Source of the DNA: Tetrapyrgos nigripes
Lineage: Eukaryota > Basidiomycota > Agaricomycetes > Agaricales > Campanellaceae
Length of the DNA: 64,000 nt
Reading direction: 5' to 3'
Assembly: GCA_013368315.1 (NCBI GenBank)
Contig: JAACJM010000368.1
Coordinates: 1 to 64,000 of the forward strand
Part shown: one piece after another, positions 1 to 11,130 of the stretch
Position numbering within the stretch: the stretch's first letter is position 1
Layout: each line of letters starts with the position of its first letter
Notes under the pieces: model-generated
Databases searched by the model: none
What the model was told of the DNA's origin: nothing
The model's input: only the letters and a program-made list of their open reading frames with translations
Position numbers and translations under genes: made by a program

Positions 1-90
1 CATTAGTCAGGCCATTGTATGCAATCAGCTCTGATCATCATGTAAATTGGTAGGATACTGCTTTAAGGCTCGCTGAACATATTATGGTTG

Positions 91-112
91 GTTTAGGGTT
101 AGGGTTGGGGAC
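91..112. repeat. Short interstitial telomere-like TTAGGG tract
   Basis: Two degenerate TTAGGG units lie just before the sequence TTGGGGACTTAG. The same TTGGGGACTTAG follows a CCCTAACCCTAA tract near 8,984-8,997, so this is probably a module boundary rather than a chromosome end. It is too short to be a functional telomere. Confidence 0.6.
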
Positions 113-152
113 TTAGAAAAAAAAAACTGTCATGCTTGTCATGCTATTAGTA

Positions 153-1150
153 ATTCAGGGAAGACAGCTGGTCACCTGACACTACCCACAACTCCTTCAT
201 ATGACTAATCCCAAGAATTTGAGATATGTCACATGATGCCATGCCTAATATTCCCACATATACACTATTACAAATAACCCTATTGTTTTTTCCTCTAAAA
301 ACACAGTATGTGCCTTATAGCTTCAGGGAAGACAGCTGGTCACCTGACACTACCCACACTCCTTCATATGACTAATCCAAGAATTTGACATATGTCACCT
401 GATGCCACACCTAATATTCCCACATATACACTATTACAAATAACCCTATTGTTTTACCTCTAAAAACACATTATTTGCCTTATAGCTTCAGGGAAGACAG
501 CTGGTCACCTGACACTACCCACACTCCTTCATATGACTACTCCCAAGAATTTGACATATGTCACATGATGCCACGCCTAATATTCCCACATATACACTAT
601 TACAAATAACCCTATTGTTTTACCTCTAAAAACACAGTATTTGCCTTATAGCTTCAGGGAAGACAGCTGGTCACCTGACACTACCCACACTCCTTCATAT
701 GACTACTCCCAAGAATTTGACATATGTCACATGATGCCACGCCTAATATTCCCACATATACACTATTACAAATAACCCTATTGTTTTACCTCTAAAAACA
801 CAGTATTTGCCTTGTAGCATCAGGGAAGAGAGCTGGTCACCTGACACTACCCACACCCCTTCATATGACTAATCCCAAGAATTTGACATATGTCACATGG
901 ATGCCACGCCTAATATTCCCACATATACACTATTACAAATAACCCTATTGTTTTACCTCTAAAAACACAGTATTTGCCTTATAGCTTCAGGGAAGAGAGC
1001 TGGTCACCTGACACTACCCACACTCCTTCATATGACTAACCCTAAGAATTTGACATATGTCACATGATGCCACGCCTAATATTCCCACATATACACTATT
1101 ACAAATAACCCTATTGTTTTACCTCTAAAAACACAGTATTTGCCTTATAG
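153..1150. repeat. Tandem satellite, unit about 166 bp, six copies
   Basis: Units begin with TTCAGGGAAGACAGCTGGTC near 154, 322, 487, 653, 820 and 986, giving spacings of 165-168 bp. The copies differ by a few substitutions and 1-3 nt indels. Each unit contains GGTCACCTGAC, CATATGAC and a CTATTACAAATAACCCTA segment, the last carrying a CCCTA telomere-like core. There is no open frame across units. The array ends abruptly at CTTATAG (1150). Confidence 0.95.
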
Positions 1151-1468
1151 CATGACGTGGACTGGTCGGGTGACCTTGGGCATGCTACCGGCAGATCGAG
1201 AATGATGTAGGCTACATTTTTCTCATATACCTCAAGTTGCCACACACATCAGGTGACTGCCCAGCCCCTATATTGACTCTCCAGATGTCTGCCTGTCTGA
1301 CACCTCAGCTGCACAGCATTGGTCATCATGTCAGGTGATGTGGCGCATCTTCTGACCTGTGGCTTTCCAAATCTGGCAGTTTTGTGGCGATTGGACCAGA
1401 ACTAAGAGCGTGAGGGCCTTACGAAGGACCCCACTCATATTGACCATTGTGACAGCTCGCCAAGGTAT
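1151..1468. other. Unique non-coding sequence
   Basis: Nothing recognisable was seen between the 166-bp satellite and the inverted repeat that follows: no convincing ORF, no repeat unit and no RNA gene. Confidence 0.5.
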
Positions 1469-1672
1469 AGGAATTACATAAGACTTACACTGATACACTC
1501 AATATGTAAGTCCATTTGACTTACTGAAGTATTACCAGAGACCAAGAAAAATAGAACAATTATATATGACTATTGTAAGGCATGAAGTCTCACAGTGGTC
1601 TTTGGTAATACTTCAGTAAGTCAAGTGGACTTACATATTGAGTGTACTAGTGTAAGTCTTGTGTAATTCCTC
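1469..1672. repeat. Large imperfect inverted repeat (MITE-like hairpin)
   Basis: The left arm (about 1469-1544) and right arm (about 1596-1672) are reverse complements over about 76 bp, with only a handful of mismatches across a 50-nt loop. The shared core includes TTACTGAAGTATTACC and its complement. There is no coding potential. It could be a non-autonomous foldback element or a hairpin transcript source. No clear target duplication was identified. Confidence 0.8.
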
Positions 1673-1689
1673 TGTATATCCAAGGAATT

Positions 1690-2462
1690 ACAAGTGTTTG
1701 CACCCAGTGCATCCATGTATGTGCATGAGTATGAGTACTCATATACATGGATGCTTTGGGCATTCCGCTCAGAGCTTTCATACACATACTCATACTCATG
1801 CACATACATGGATGCTTTGGGCATTCTGCTCAGAGCGTTCAGTATATGTATGTGCATATGCATACTTATAGTCATACTCATATGCATACATGGACACTTT
1901 GGGCATTCCGCTCAGAGCATTCATACTCATACTTGTACTCATACTCACACTAATACTTATACTCATACTCATTATGCATGCACATACATGGACGCTTTAG
2001 GCATTCTGCTCAGAGCGTTCAGTATATGTATGTGCATATGCATACTTATAGTCATACTCATATGCATACATGGACACTTTGGGCATTCCGCTCAGAGCGT
2101 TCATACTCATACTTGTACTCATACTCATGCTTATACTCATACTAATACTTATACTCATACTCATTATGCATGCACATACATGGATGCTTTAGGCATTCCG
2201 CTCAGAGCGTTCAGTATATGTATGTGCATATGCATACTTATGGTCATGCTCATATGCATACATGGACACTTTGGGCATTCTGCTCAGAGTGTTCATACTC
2301 ATATACATACTTGTACTCATACTCATACTTATACTCATACTAATACTTATACTCATACTCATTATGCATGCACATACATGGACGCTTTATGCATTCCGCT
2401 TAGAGCGTTCAGTATATGTATACTCATATGCATCCTCATATGCACACATGGATGCTTCTTGA
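1690..2462. repeat. Tandem array of about 180-200 bp units containing CGCTCAGAGCG
   Basis: The segment CACATACATGGAYGCTTT recurs at about 1800, 1981, 2173 and 2372. Each unit carries one or two copies of GCATTCCGCTCAGAGCGTTC, whose core CGCTC-A-GAGCG is a perfect odd palindrome. Between them are degenerate (ATACTC) stretches. A 309-codon reading frame runs through the array but encodes only His/Ile/Thr-rich repeat translation, so it is not called a gene. It is followed directly by the C-rich minisatellite. Confidence 0.9.
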
Positions 2463-2468
2463 CACTCT

Positions 2469-2636
2469 GCCCAAATCCTGCCCCTCCCCTACCTAAATCC
2501 TGCCCCTCCCCTACCCAAATCCTGCCCCTCCCCTACCCAAATCCTGCCCCTCCCCTGCCCAAATCCTGCCCCTCCCCTACCCCCCCTGGGGTAGACCCCT
2601 ACTCAAACCCTAGGATATCCTAATAACCCTAAGTGT
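2469..2636. repeat. 22-bp C-rich minisatellite ending in CCCTAA-like tract
   Basis: About five copies of a 22-bp unit (CCAAATCCTGCCCCTCCCCTAC) lead into CCCCCCTGGGGTAGACCCCT, then ACTCAAACCCTAGG and AATAACCCTAA. The same composite, almost base for base, recurs at 8,830-8,986. A related version closes the 34-41 kb array. Confidence 0.9.
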
Positions 2637-3116
2637 AGGTACTGTCTCAGCTGAAGTTGCTCTCTGGATCCAGAGAGCAGCCTCGAAAGCGATTGCTCCT
2701 CGGATTTGGAGAGCAATCGTTGACCGATTTTTAGTTGCGGGGGTGTGCAGCGTCTTGGACGCTGGCGAGACGAAGGAAGTACATTCTGGATAAAAGAAGA
2801 TGTAGGTACTCTCTGCAATAACTAAGAACACTCGAAAAGGAATGCTCCCCGGATTTGGAGAGTATTCGTTACCGGATCTTTAGTCGTGCGGGTGTGGAGC
2901 GTCTTGGACGCTGACACGATGAAGGAAGCCCATTCCTGCTTGAATGAAGTTGCAGGTACTCTCTGGACTCGGAGAGAACCTTCAGCTGGAGTTGCTCCTC
3001 GAATTCGTGGAGCAATCCTTCCGCGATTTTGGTTGGGGGTGTGTGTAGAAGCGTCTTGGACGCTGGCATGGCGACAAAGTCGATTTTGGATTAATTAAAT
3101 GACTAGATACTCTATA
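2637..3116. repeat. Tandem repeat, unit about 151-166 bp, three copies
   Basis: GTAGGTACT/GCAGGTACTCTCTG anchors occur near 2635, 2801 and 2952, with a degenerate one near 3103. Each unit holds the palindrome-like GCGTCTTGGACGCTG and a G-rich GGGTGTG segment. No sustained ORF is present. Confidence 0.85.
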
Positions 3117-3132
3117 GACTCAGAGAAGAGCC

Positions 3133-3188
3133 TATATCCATATACCCGGTTGCACAATGGCCACTATGCAACAGGGTATATGGATATA
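3133..3188. repeat. Near-perfect palindrome
   Basis: Arms TATATCCATATACCC and GGGTATATGGATATA flank a quasi-symmetric centre (GGTTGCACAATGGCC...TGCAAC). It would form a long hairpin or cruciform. No function is apparent. Confidence 0.8.
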
Positions 3189-3260
3189 TATGTGAGTACA
3201 CACCGTATTTGCTATCTACCTGGTCTTAGTAAATCATATTTATCTATATGTTGATGGAGT

Positions 3261-3415
3261 GAAGACAAATGTCAGAATATCTCCCGAAATCGTCATTCTC
3301 TTCATGTATGTCCTTATCTAGTACATAAGTACTCTTTTCCGAAACCAATTATTGCCTGTCTTGAAATATGGGTTTTCTGGGTTAGGTTTCGAGATATGTT
3401 CTGACATTTATCTTC
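3261..3415. repeat. Inverted repeat, about 29-nt arms
   Basis: GAAGACAAATGTCAGAATAT at 3261 pairs with the segment at about 3387-3415, which ends GACATTTATCTTC. The loop is about 97 nt. A related TGACATTTATCTTCTTC occurs at about 4888, so this is a dispersed family, probably a MITE remnant. Confidence 0.65.
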
Positions 3416-5268
3416 GTCAGAGGAAGCAAATAGTTGCGTGCGCTGTGATTGTAGCTGTGAGACCAAATTTGTGGTGGTGATCATGTTTTTAGTGGTGTGA
3501 TGGGATATGAGGGGTAACGGTGTGTCTGGTAAATTTGGTCGATTGGCTGTTCAAAATATTTGGGCAATTTCTTTGGGACACCATATTTCGGACAAGGTTT
3601 TCACGCCTTGGTCGACAAGACCTAGAGCAAACTTGTTCTTTTCGCGGTCCTACACTCTGTCATTATGGCCATAATGGCAGTCAATCAATACATAGCAGTT
3701 TGATGGACGCTTTGAGCGTTCATGAAATTATGGGTCACTTGGACTGTCCATAAAATCATGAACGCTTTGAGCTTCCGTGAAATTTATGGACGCTCAGAGC
3801 GTCCGTAAGATTTATGTAACTGTAGGATGCTCGGCTATCAGCGTTGCATTCTGTGCATGCATGCTCCACTGACAGCCGAGGTATGGATGCTTGACTTGAG
3901 CGTCCTAAGTGAATGTTCCTCTCATGTATTTTTTGACAATTTTGAAGAAAACAAAGAATTTTACGCATAAACAGGTTGTTTTGTTTGCACAGAAAGGTGC
4001 GCTGAAGTAATGCCTACATTTCCTATTTATAGGACCAGTGCATTAGAGGACTGGAAGTATTTTTAATTAAGCAAAAAAAGTCAAAAGCAATATTGATGAC
4101 TGTGTATTCCAAAGTTAATATATATTATCGTCGTATATAGGTCAGTCTATAAAGCTAGTCTATAGCTTTAAAATGGTATATTATTCAAGGAAAACGATGG
4201 AGAATTCATGTAGATATGAATTGTTTTCTCTCGGTGGCTGAAGAATAAGATTCTATTTATGATATTTTCGTGAACGCTGAAGCCGGTCAAAGACGACTTG
4301 AGCGTTCACCGCATTACACAGGATGCTCCGCTGTGTGCACGGACCAAGTAACCAAGTAAAAAAATTTATTTGATTACTTGTTGGCATTAAAGTCATCACA
4401 AATTGTGATAACTATATGCGTACGAACGCTGTGAGCGGAATACTCACTATGCATACTTACGCACCTTCATTCCAGGGTTACCGGGACCGGTTACTAAAGA
4501 AGCCGGAATATTTTTGAGTCCGAAATAGGAAGTGCAAACCCAAAGGCGTCTACCTTCCTATTTTGGACTCAAGTTTCTTTCAGCCTTACTCTCGTCAATA
4601 CGGCTCCAGACGCTTTGCACCAGTAACTAAGTAAATTACTTGGTCCGTGCATACATGTTAAAGTACCCGACGCTCAAAGCATCGAGTATAAGTACTTGCA
4701 TCAAATCAGTACTCGACATCTGTGAGTGGACAGATATGCACGGCATTCTGGTTTAGGGTTTTGGACGCTCAAGTAAACCGTCGAGGCTTTGGATTCTGTA
4801 TCCTGTATTTGATATTACATGTCAACTTGAGTGTTGCAAATGCTTGAGTTGATGCAGATGTGCTCTCAACTACTTGAGAGTCTCTGACATTTATCTTCTT
4901 CAATAAAATACTTATTAGATGATACATGCTACATAGCTCATGAACTGTAGTCCACAATCAGACTTATACATCCTACCTGGTCCAACTACTTCAACGTCAC
5001 ATCCTGTACCATCCATCCACCTTCAAATTCTCTCTTATCCACCAATACAGTCCTATTTCACTGCCAGCTTCTGTTTCAAGCTTGGGTCTTCCTGCCGCCT
5101 TCTCCCTTATATTATAATCCTCTTCTAGCTAGTTATCTATCCAGTAGACAGCAGTCTCTGGATCGTTCTAACTGTCTTATCACCCGCCCTCCTCCTCCTC
5201 ATCTGAAATCCTACATCCACTCCTGCACCTCCTTCCCACCAGATCCCTCTACCTTGGACTCGATTCTA
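3416..5268. other. Non-coding region with scattered short palindromes
   Basis: There is no convincing gene. Short odd palindromes related to GACGCTTTGAGCGTC occur near 3703-3810, at 4,271-4,310, 4,425-4,440, 4,670 and 4,763. The segment 3653-3690 (containing CATTATGGCCATAATGG) has an inverted copy at about 16,152-16,187. A stretch at 5138-5163 carries the GACAGCAGTCTC...GGAT motif that recurs at 18.1, 20.1 and 32.9 kb. Confidence 0.6.
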
Positions 5269-5269
5269 G

Positions 5270-6230
5270 GCTTATTCAACACCCCGAATCCGATCGTCAT
5301 GCTTTCGAAACCTCTGGATGTCGTGCGCATTTGATATGGCTTGTTTTCGACTTTTTCCTGTTTTAAAACTGGCTGTAACTTCTCAACGCGAGGTGCGTTC
5401 GATCCGATTTCTTTATAGTCTTATTCTACTTATAAAATCGATCACATAGAACCCCCGAGTTGCCCAATTCCATCAACATTTCGTTGACCGCCATCTCCTG
5501 CCCTTCCCTCTTACTACATACACACCTTTTTGACCTTCCCCCCATATTCCGTCATCCCGGATGGGATTATGGGGTTTTCGAGCCCTCTGAATCCAGTGGT
5601 CAAGGTTTCGAAGCTTTCGAATGTCTGTCGGATGAGATATCGCGAATTTTCGCGTTTTGTCAGGTTTGAAATGGTTGTAACTTTGGAACGGGAGGTGCGT
5701 TCACTATGATTCTTTAATACTCGTATTCTATTCATTGAATAGATACCATAGCACCCCTCACTTGTCCCAATCCAACATTATTCCGCCAGCCGCCGTTCCC
5801 TCTCGTCCCCGCTTACCACCTCCACTCCTCCTCATTACCCTGTCCAAATTTCTTCTTCTAACACTCGATTCCAGAGGTCTTCGACACTAAAAACTTGATG
5901 GTGGTGTTTTCAAAGCGTCCGGAAGTCGTCCGCATTCGATATGCCTACCTTGTCCTCCTCCCCCCTTAAGAACTCAAGATCTCTTCGCCTTCTACCCCAA
6001 TTCTCTTCGTCCCAGGCTCATTTCCGGGTTATTCAACCCCCTGAGTCCAGTGGTCAAGGTTTCGAAGCCTCCGGATCTCTGTCGGATAAGATATTGCCAA
6101 CTCTCGCGTTTTTTGATTATTCAATGGGCCATAACTTTCCAACCCAATGCCCGTTCGTTTTTTTATTTACATATACACATTCTACTCCCAAAATGGACTC
6201 CATAGCACCCCCTATCTGTCCTATTTCATG
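5270..6230. repeat. Degenerate tandem repeat R2, unit about 300 bp, three to four copies
   Basis: Each unit has the order CCAGTGGTCAAGGTTTCGAAGC, GTCGGATRAGATAT, GGCTGTAACTT/GGTTGTAACTT, GTGCGTTCRMT, then CATAGMACCCC and CCCAATYCMAYC. Anchors fall near 5395, 5696, 6058 and 6149. Two further partial units lie at about 33,046-33,150 and 33,316-33,440. No coding frame is conserved between units. Confidence 0.75.
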
Positions 6231-6359
6231 TATATTTCTCCTCCTGTCCTTATTACATCCAATTCCTACTAAGTAATATGTTACTATGTATGTATGTACA
6301 ATTCTGCAAAAAAACTTGAAGTTTGCTAGCAAAGTCAGTCACAGTGTATGTCTGCGGAT

Positions 6360-6850
6360 TCATGCAGCGACGCTAAGTCGTCGTAGATTGTGAGCATGCT
6401 TACAGCATGAACGACTTGGTCGTTCACACTCTTTGTACTCTCATTTCTCTACACATATTTACATACGTACTGCGTGAACGACTAAGTCGGACACGCACAA
6501 ATGAGAGTAGAAAATGCGTGAACGACTTAGTCGGGCACGCATTTTCTACTATGATTTGGCTACTTTGTCCTATTCATCTGCATCTACCACGTCGTTCATG
6601 CAGTATTGCATTCTCTGTAACCTCAAGTGCACGGACCATAAGAACGCCCAAAGCGTTCACTGGGTCCGTGCACATCTGGATGTCCAAAGTTTCAGTGAAC
6701 GCTTTGGGCGTTCAGATGTTTGGCAGGATACATACACTATGAACGACTTGGTCGTTCACAGTGTATGTATTCCAAGAAACCTATAAGTATTGCAACGACA
6801 CAAGCATTGTAGGTTGTACCTAGCTACAACTTGTGACGCTTAAGTCGTCC
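6360..6850. repeat. Cluster of GAACGAC...GTCGTTC and GAACGC...GCGTTC palindromes
   Basis: GAACGACTTGGTCGTTC (arms GAACGAC/GTCGTTC, loop TTG) occurs at about 6408-6426 and 6739-6756. Variants lie at 6475-6490 and 6518-6540. GAACGCCCAAAGCGTTC occurs at about 6641, with its inverse-type GTGAACGCTTTGGGCGTTC at about 6696. A further inverted pair of TTGTACCTAGCTACAAC type lies at 6810-6880. These are short hairpins separated by AT-rich spacer, with no ORF. Confidence 0.85.
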
Positions 6851-7354
6851 TACGTTGTATCTAGGTACAACTTGAATATCATCAATGTAACCCTCCAGAC
6901 AAGTTTGGAAACCTTGGGTCTGATGACTTCGAGACACCACAACGCTGTCTGTAGAACGTGAGTGTCTGAGAACTTTGTGAAGCTGAAAGCGTCATTGATG
7001 CACAGTAGTTACAGTCAAGTAAATTCTGACACTTTGAGCGTCAAAACTTAACACTCCAAGTCACGTCAGGACGGTTATATGTACAGTAGAATTGTACAGT
7101 AGTATATATATTATAAATTTGAGTAAGTGAATTTGAAAAGTTGCGGCGGCACTGCGTCGGTCAGTTGTCGGGGGTATCGGGAGGTACCGATCGGTTGTCG
7201 GGGAGGTGTTGGGAGATGCCGATCGCCGTTACTGGCAATGGTGGCAATAATTGATTGAATGGACAATGTCCCCGGGATCATTTTAAGTGATGTGGAGACA
7301 CTTAGCGGTGTCAAGCCACATATTGTCAACGTTAATGACGGCATTGTGCTATAT
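6851..7354. other. Non-coding spacer before the hairpin array
   Basis: No gene was seen. A GC-rich patch at 7,138-7,225 contains two imperfect copies of a GGTCAGTTGTCGGGG / GATCGGTTGTCGGGG segment. Confidence 0.5.
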
Positions 7355-8475
7355 ATGTCATGACGCTCAAAGCGTCATGAAAAAGACTGGACGCCCACGG
7401 TGTCATGAAAAAGACTCGACGCTCAAAGCGTCACGAAAGTTACTTGATGCTCAAGGCATCACGAAAAAGACTCGACGCTCAAAGCGTCACAAAACTTACT
7501 TGATACTCAAGGCATCACAAAAAAGACTTGACGCTCAAAGCGTCACGAAAACTACTTGATGCTCAAGGCATCACCAAAAAGACTCGACGCTCAAAGCGTC
7601 ACAAAAATTACTTGATGCTCAAGGCATCATGAAAAAGACTTGACGCTCAAAGCGTCACAAAAAATTACTTGATGCTTAAGGCATCACGAAAAAGACTCGA
7701 CGCTCAAAGCGTCATGAAAATTACTTGATGCTCAAGGCATCACGAAAGACTCGACACTCAAAGCGTCACAAAAATTACTTGATGCTCAAGGCATCACCAA
7801 AAAGACTCGACGCTCAAAGCGTCATGAAAGTTACTTGATGCTCAAGGTATTACAAAAAGGACTCAACGCTCAAAGCGTCACAAAAATTACTTGATGCTCA
7901 AGGCATCATGAAAAAGACTCGACGCTCAGAGCGTCATGAAAGTTACTTGATGCTCAAGGCATCATGAAAAAGACTCGACGCTCAAAGCGTCACGAAAAAG
8001 ACTTGACGCTCAAAGCGTCATGAAAAAGACTTGATGCTCAAGGCATCACGAAAAAGACTTGACGCTCAAAGCGTCACAAAAATTACTTGATACTCAAGGC
8101 ATCATGAAAAAGACTCGACGCTCAAAGCGTCACGAAAGTTACGTGATGCTCAAGGCATCACAAAAAAGACTCGACACTCAAAGCGTCACAAAAGTTACTT
8201 GATGCTCAAGGCATCACGAAAAAGACTTGACGCTCAAAGCATCACAAAACTTACTTGATACTCAAGGCATCACGAAAAAGACTCGACGCTCAAAGCGTCA
8301 CGAAAGTTACTTGATGCTCAAGGCATCACGAAAAAGACTCGACGCTCAAAGCGTCACAAAATTACTTCATGCTCAAGGCATCATGAAAAAGACTCGACGC
8401 TCAAAGCGTCACAAAAATTACTTGATGCTCAAGGCATCACAAAAAAGACTCGACGCTCAAAGCGTCCGGAGAAAT
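7355..8475. repeat. Array of alternating 15-17 bp hairpins, period about 56 bp
   Basis: About twenty dimeric units occur. Each dimer is one GACGCTCAAAGCGTC palindrome (arms GACGCT/AGCGTC around CAA), a short A-rich spacer, then one TGATGCTCAAGGCATCA palindrome (arms TGATGC/GCATCA), and another spacer (ACGAAAAAGACTC type). Palindromes sit every 28 bp and dimers every 55-57 bp (for example 7418 and 7474). A few dimers are missing one half. Substitutions are usually rare in the arms and commoner in the spacers. The 56-bp period is not a multiple of three, so no repeat protein is encoded. Confidence 0.95.
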
Positions 8476-8829
8476 ACATAAAACATACTTGACACTTAGA
8501 GTATCAAGTACTTATACTCAACGCTTTGAGCGTCATGTACTTTTTTGGACGCTCAGAGTGTTATGTATCTTTGTGGATGCTTACACTGTTTCTACTAGTA
8601 GACATGAAAATTGTAGATCATATACTAGTAGATACATCATAGAATATACTTATTAAAAAAATACTATCAATCTAAGTACTCTGCATGCAGCATGAACGAC
8701 TTGAGCATTCAGCTGCGTGTCAGACTCCAATTGCACAAATAAAAATACTATCAATAGGTAAGTACTCTGCAAGAAGCCACCAGTAACTCTCCAAACCCTG
8801 CCACTCCTCTCTCAAAAACCTGCCACCAA

Positions 8830-8997
8830 ACCCTGTCACCAAACCCTGCCCCTCCCCTACCCAAATCCTGCCCCTCCCCTGCCCAAATCCTGCCCCTCCC
8901 CTGCCCAAATCCTGCCCCTCCCCTACCCCCCTAGGGTAGACCCCTACTCAAACCCTAGAAGTCCCTAATAACCCTAACCCTAAGTTGGGGACTTAGT
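8830..8997. repeat. 22-bp C-rich minisatellite plus CCCTAACCCTAA tract
   Basis: Four to five CCAAATCCTGCCCCTCCCCTRC units are followed by CCCCCCTAGGGTAGACCCCT, ACTCAAACCCTAG and AATAACCCTAACCCTAAG, then TTGGGGACTTAG. It is the second copy of the composite at 2,469-2,636 and sits just downstream of the 56-bp hairpin array. Confidence 0.9.
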
Positions 8998-9843
8998 TTT
9001 ATGGATTTAATGCATAGAAATCCGAATATTCAACTTTTAAGGAAATTGGATCAGCCGTTCTCAAGATATAAGGAAAACCGTCCAAAAAAAATAGCTTTTT
9101 GAATATACAAATACATAACGTGAAAAATCGACTCCCAGACTCTTTCTCCTAGCGCTCACACCTTTCGATGCCTGGGAATCCGAATCTGCAATTTTTAAGG
9201 GGATCCGATCAGCAGTTCTCGAGAAATAAGGGGTTGAGTAAAAAAACCAACGATGTCCATCGTCGGAGCTAACCTATATATATATAGTAGTAGTAGTAGG
9301 TGTTTGTGGCCCCGTATGTCCTACTTCCCAGTTTTTTTCTCAAATTTGAAGTGGAGTCAGAGCAAAGCAATAGCAGGTGCTCCCGACAGTGCCAGGCACT
9401 AGGGGATCACTTACATGTAGGCGACTTGAGCTTCGAGGGAGATGTGTTCATTTGGCGATGACAAGGCGGGTGGGAAAAGGAGTGGCAAAGAGTACCGAGA
9501 AGCAAGGGAATGGGAAGATCTTGAAAGAGAAGGAGAATCTACCTGTACCGCAGTAGTTAGTGCGCGCGGGAGGGACAGGGAGGGGATAGTTTTATCACTG
9601 ATTTACATACATATCTTTGGGTGAAGGAGGGTGAAGGGTCTGGTGAATGCATCGATATACCGGAATATATGTTATTTATCATTTGATACATAAAGAAGGT
9701 TACAAACATGCAAGAAGTGCTGAGACAACGATTCTGAACGCAGCCCGCGGCTTCCTAGAAGACTAACGCGACCTACATATGAGACCTCAACATCTCCGCG
9801 TAGCCTCGAATCATGTCTTCTCAACGAGGATCGAGGAGTAACC
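8998..9843. other. No recognisable gene
   Basis: Non-coding by eye. It holds a TA/TAG microsatellite at about 9,277-9,300 and two similar AAGGRRATYSGATCAGC segments (about 9,040 and 9,200) that may be decayed tandem repeats. A small ORF at 9,442-9,624 (Glu/Arg-rich) has no support. Confidence 0.45.
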
Positions 9844-10645
9844 CTAAGAGGCTGTAGGCGATGGTTCAAGGTCAATTGTACTGCTACTAATGGCTGGAAA
9901 GGTGGCGGCACGAAACTTTTCAATCGTATGTTCGACATTTTCGACGCTAACTCCTAGTCCAGTGCGTACTATAATCAGCGTCGGAGCAATTCCCTAGGCA
10001 AAAATACATGTAAAAATTTGGAATCCATGACACGGTAAATACTTACAGCAAATTGATTGAGGACATACTGCATTACTTTTGAGACAAGGTTCATTTCATT
10101 TAATTTTGTGGAAGTTATAGAGGATGGGATCGCAGCAGTAATGTCAGGAATCTTCAAGAGCATCAACACTCCCGCAGCATAAATGAGTAATGCCAGTGGG
10201 TATATCAAGCCTGACTCGAGACTACGGAAGTAGGAGGACCGAAAGAATAGAGGACGTGAGCCAGTAATCTACAGAATTTCGACTAACGAACACGTACATT
10301 ATTGCAATGGCCGTCTTGCATACCGTATTAATGGTGGATTTTCCCAGACCAACCATGGCTTGATGACTGATATAGAAAATGCGACCAGCTGCACACAGAA
10401 CCGACATCTAATCAATTATTTTGTAGCGACAGATAGAGAAAGTGTGGACCTATCATAGTCGTCAAGATTATATTTGTAAGGACGGTCCAAAAGATATACA
10501 CTAGGAACAATTCTGAACCTCTCTCTCCCAAAAGAAAATCCCATATTGCAGAGAGATCCTTGAGGTAGCGTACAAAGTTCACAATAGCTAGCACTGTGAA
10601 GTAATATAGGATGGTTAGGAGGTAGGAAGGGTGCGTTGAGGACAT
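9844..10645 (-). CDS. Agaricomycete-type multi-pass membrane protein, N-terminally short
   Basis: The gene reads on the minus strand as four exons: 10450-10645, 10298-10388, 10047-10221 and 9844-9993. Introns are 61, 76 and 53 nt, all GT-AG. The spliced frame stays open, 203 residues to a TAG. What is seen: hydrophobic helices, a TNIILTTMIAGRIFYIS segment, an ILESGLIYPLALLIYAAG helix, and a GIAPTLIIVRTGLG motif before an acidic, Ser-rich tail. What is known: this motif order (N...T..IA.RI, ESG..Y, GIAPTLI.VR..LG) is common in large Agaricomycete families of uncharacterised seven-helix plasma-membrane proteins of about 320-360 residues. The chosen ATG directly follows an in-frame TGA, so this copy lacks the first two or three helices, or an upstream exon was missed. 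Function is unknown. I am confident of the exon structure, less so of the start. Confidence 0.7.
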
Positions 10646-11130
10646 TCATTGGGGCTTGGTCGGGCCGTGAACCTAGATTTGTAGTCGTTTGGATGGTTGG
10701 AGAAGCACCGAAGAGAGAGGGTACAAAAAGTCGGACAGCTACCATTGAGAAATCGATGTAGTAGAAGTAGTTAGATTGCTACTCACCCGCTAGGTCATTT
10801 TTGCTGTCCAACATTGACAGTCCTCTTCTTGACATTCGCGGTCCTATAGAGGCGGTGGAGAGGGTGATGGTAAGCGAAATCTTGGCGAAATCCCTCCATC
10901 GTGGTGATGTCATCGATAGTAGTCAATGGACCTGCCTGGCTCTTCTCCATCTCGACTGCAAGGACGTGCTTTACAGCATAGTTTTCATACCTTCAGTCGA
11001 GAAAATCTGACCATAGTGGCTCTCCTCCGTTCCACCGGGCATTTAGTTCTGGTACTTTCGACAATTCATTTCGCTTAGGACAATTCGCTTATGTAAAATC
11101 TGTTGCTCTGACTTTGACCGCCAACATCCA
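10646..11130. other. Upstream region of two flanking genes
   Basis: No certain gene was seen. Missing 5' exons of the minus-strand membrane protein could lie here: a minus-strand GTGAGT...TAG pair spans about 10,744-10,790. The plus-strand coiled-coil ORF starts at 11,131, so this may be a shared intergenic control region. Confidence 0.4.

Noticed and set aside
91..112. True telomere end
   Set aside because: Only two degenerate TTAGGG units with ordinary sequence on both sides; better explained as interstitial.
1694..2623. 309-codon open frame on the plus strand
   Set aside because: It is the translation of the 190-bp tandem array and minisatellite (His/Ile/Thr then Pro/Ser repeats), with open frames in other phases too. 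No gene signals.
7355..8475. CRISPR array
   Set aside because: Regular short palindromic repeats recall CRISPR, but the spacers are themselves repeated A-rich sequence rather than unique, there are no cas genes, and the genome is eukaryotic.
8227..8481. 84-codon Lys/Arg-rich ORF
   Set aside because: Chance frame in the 56-bp hairpin array; the period is not a multiple of three.
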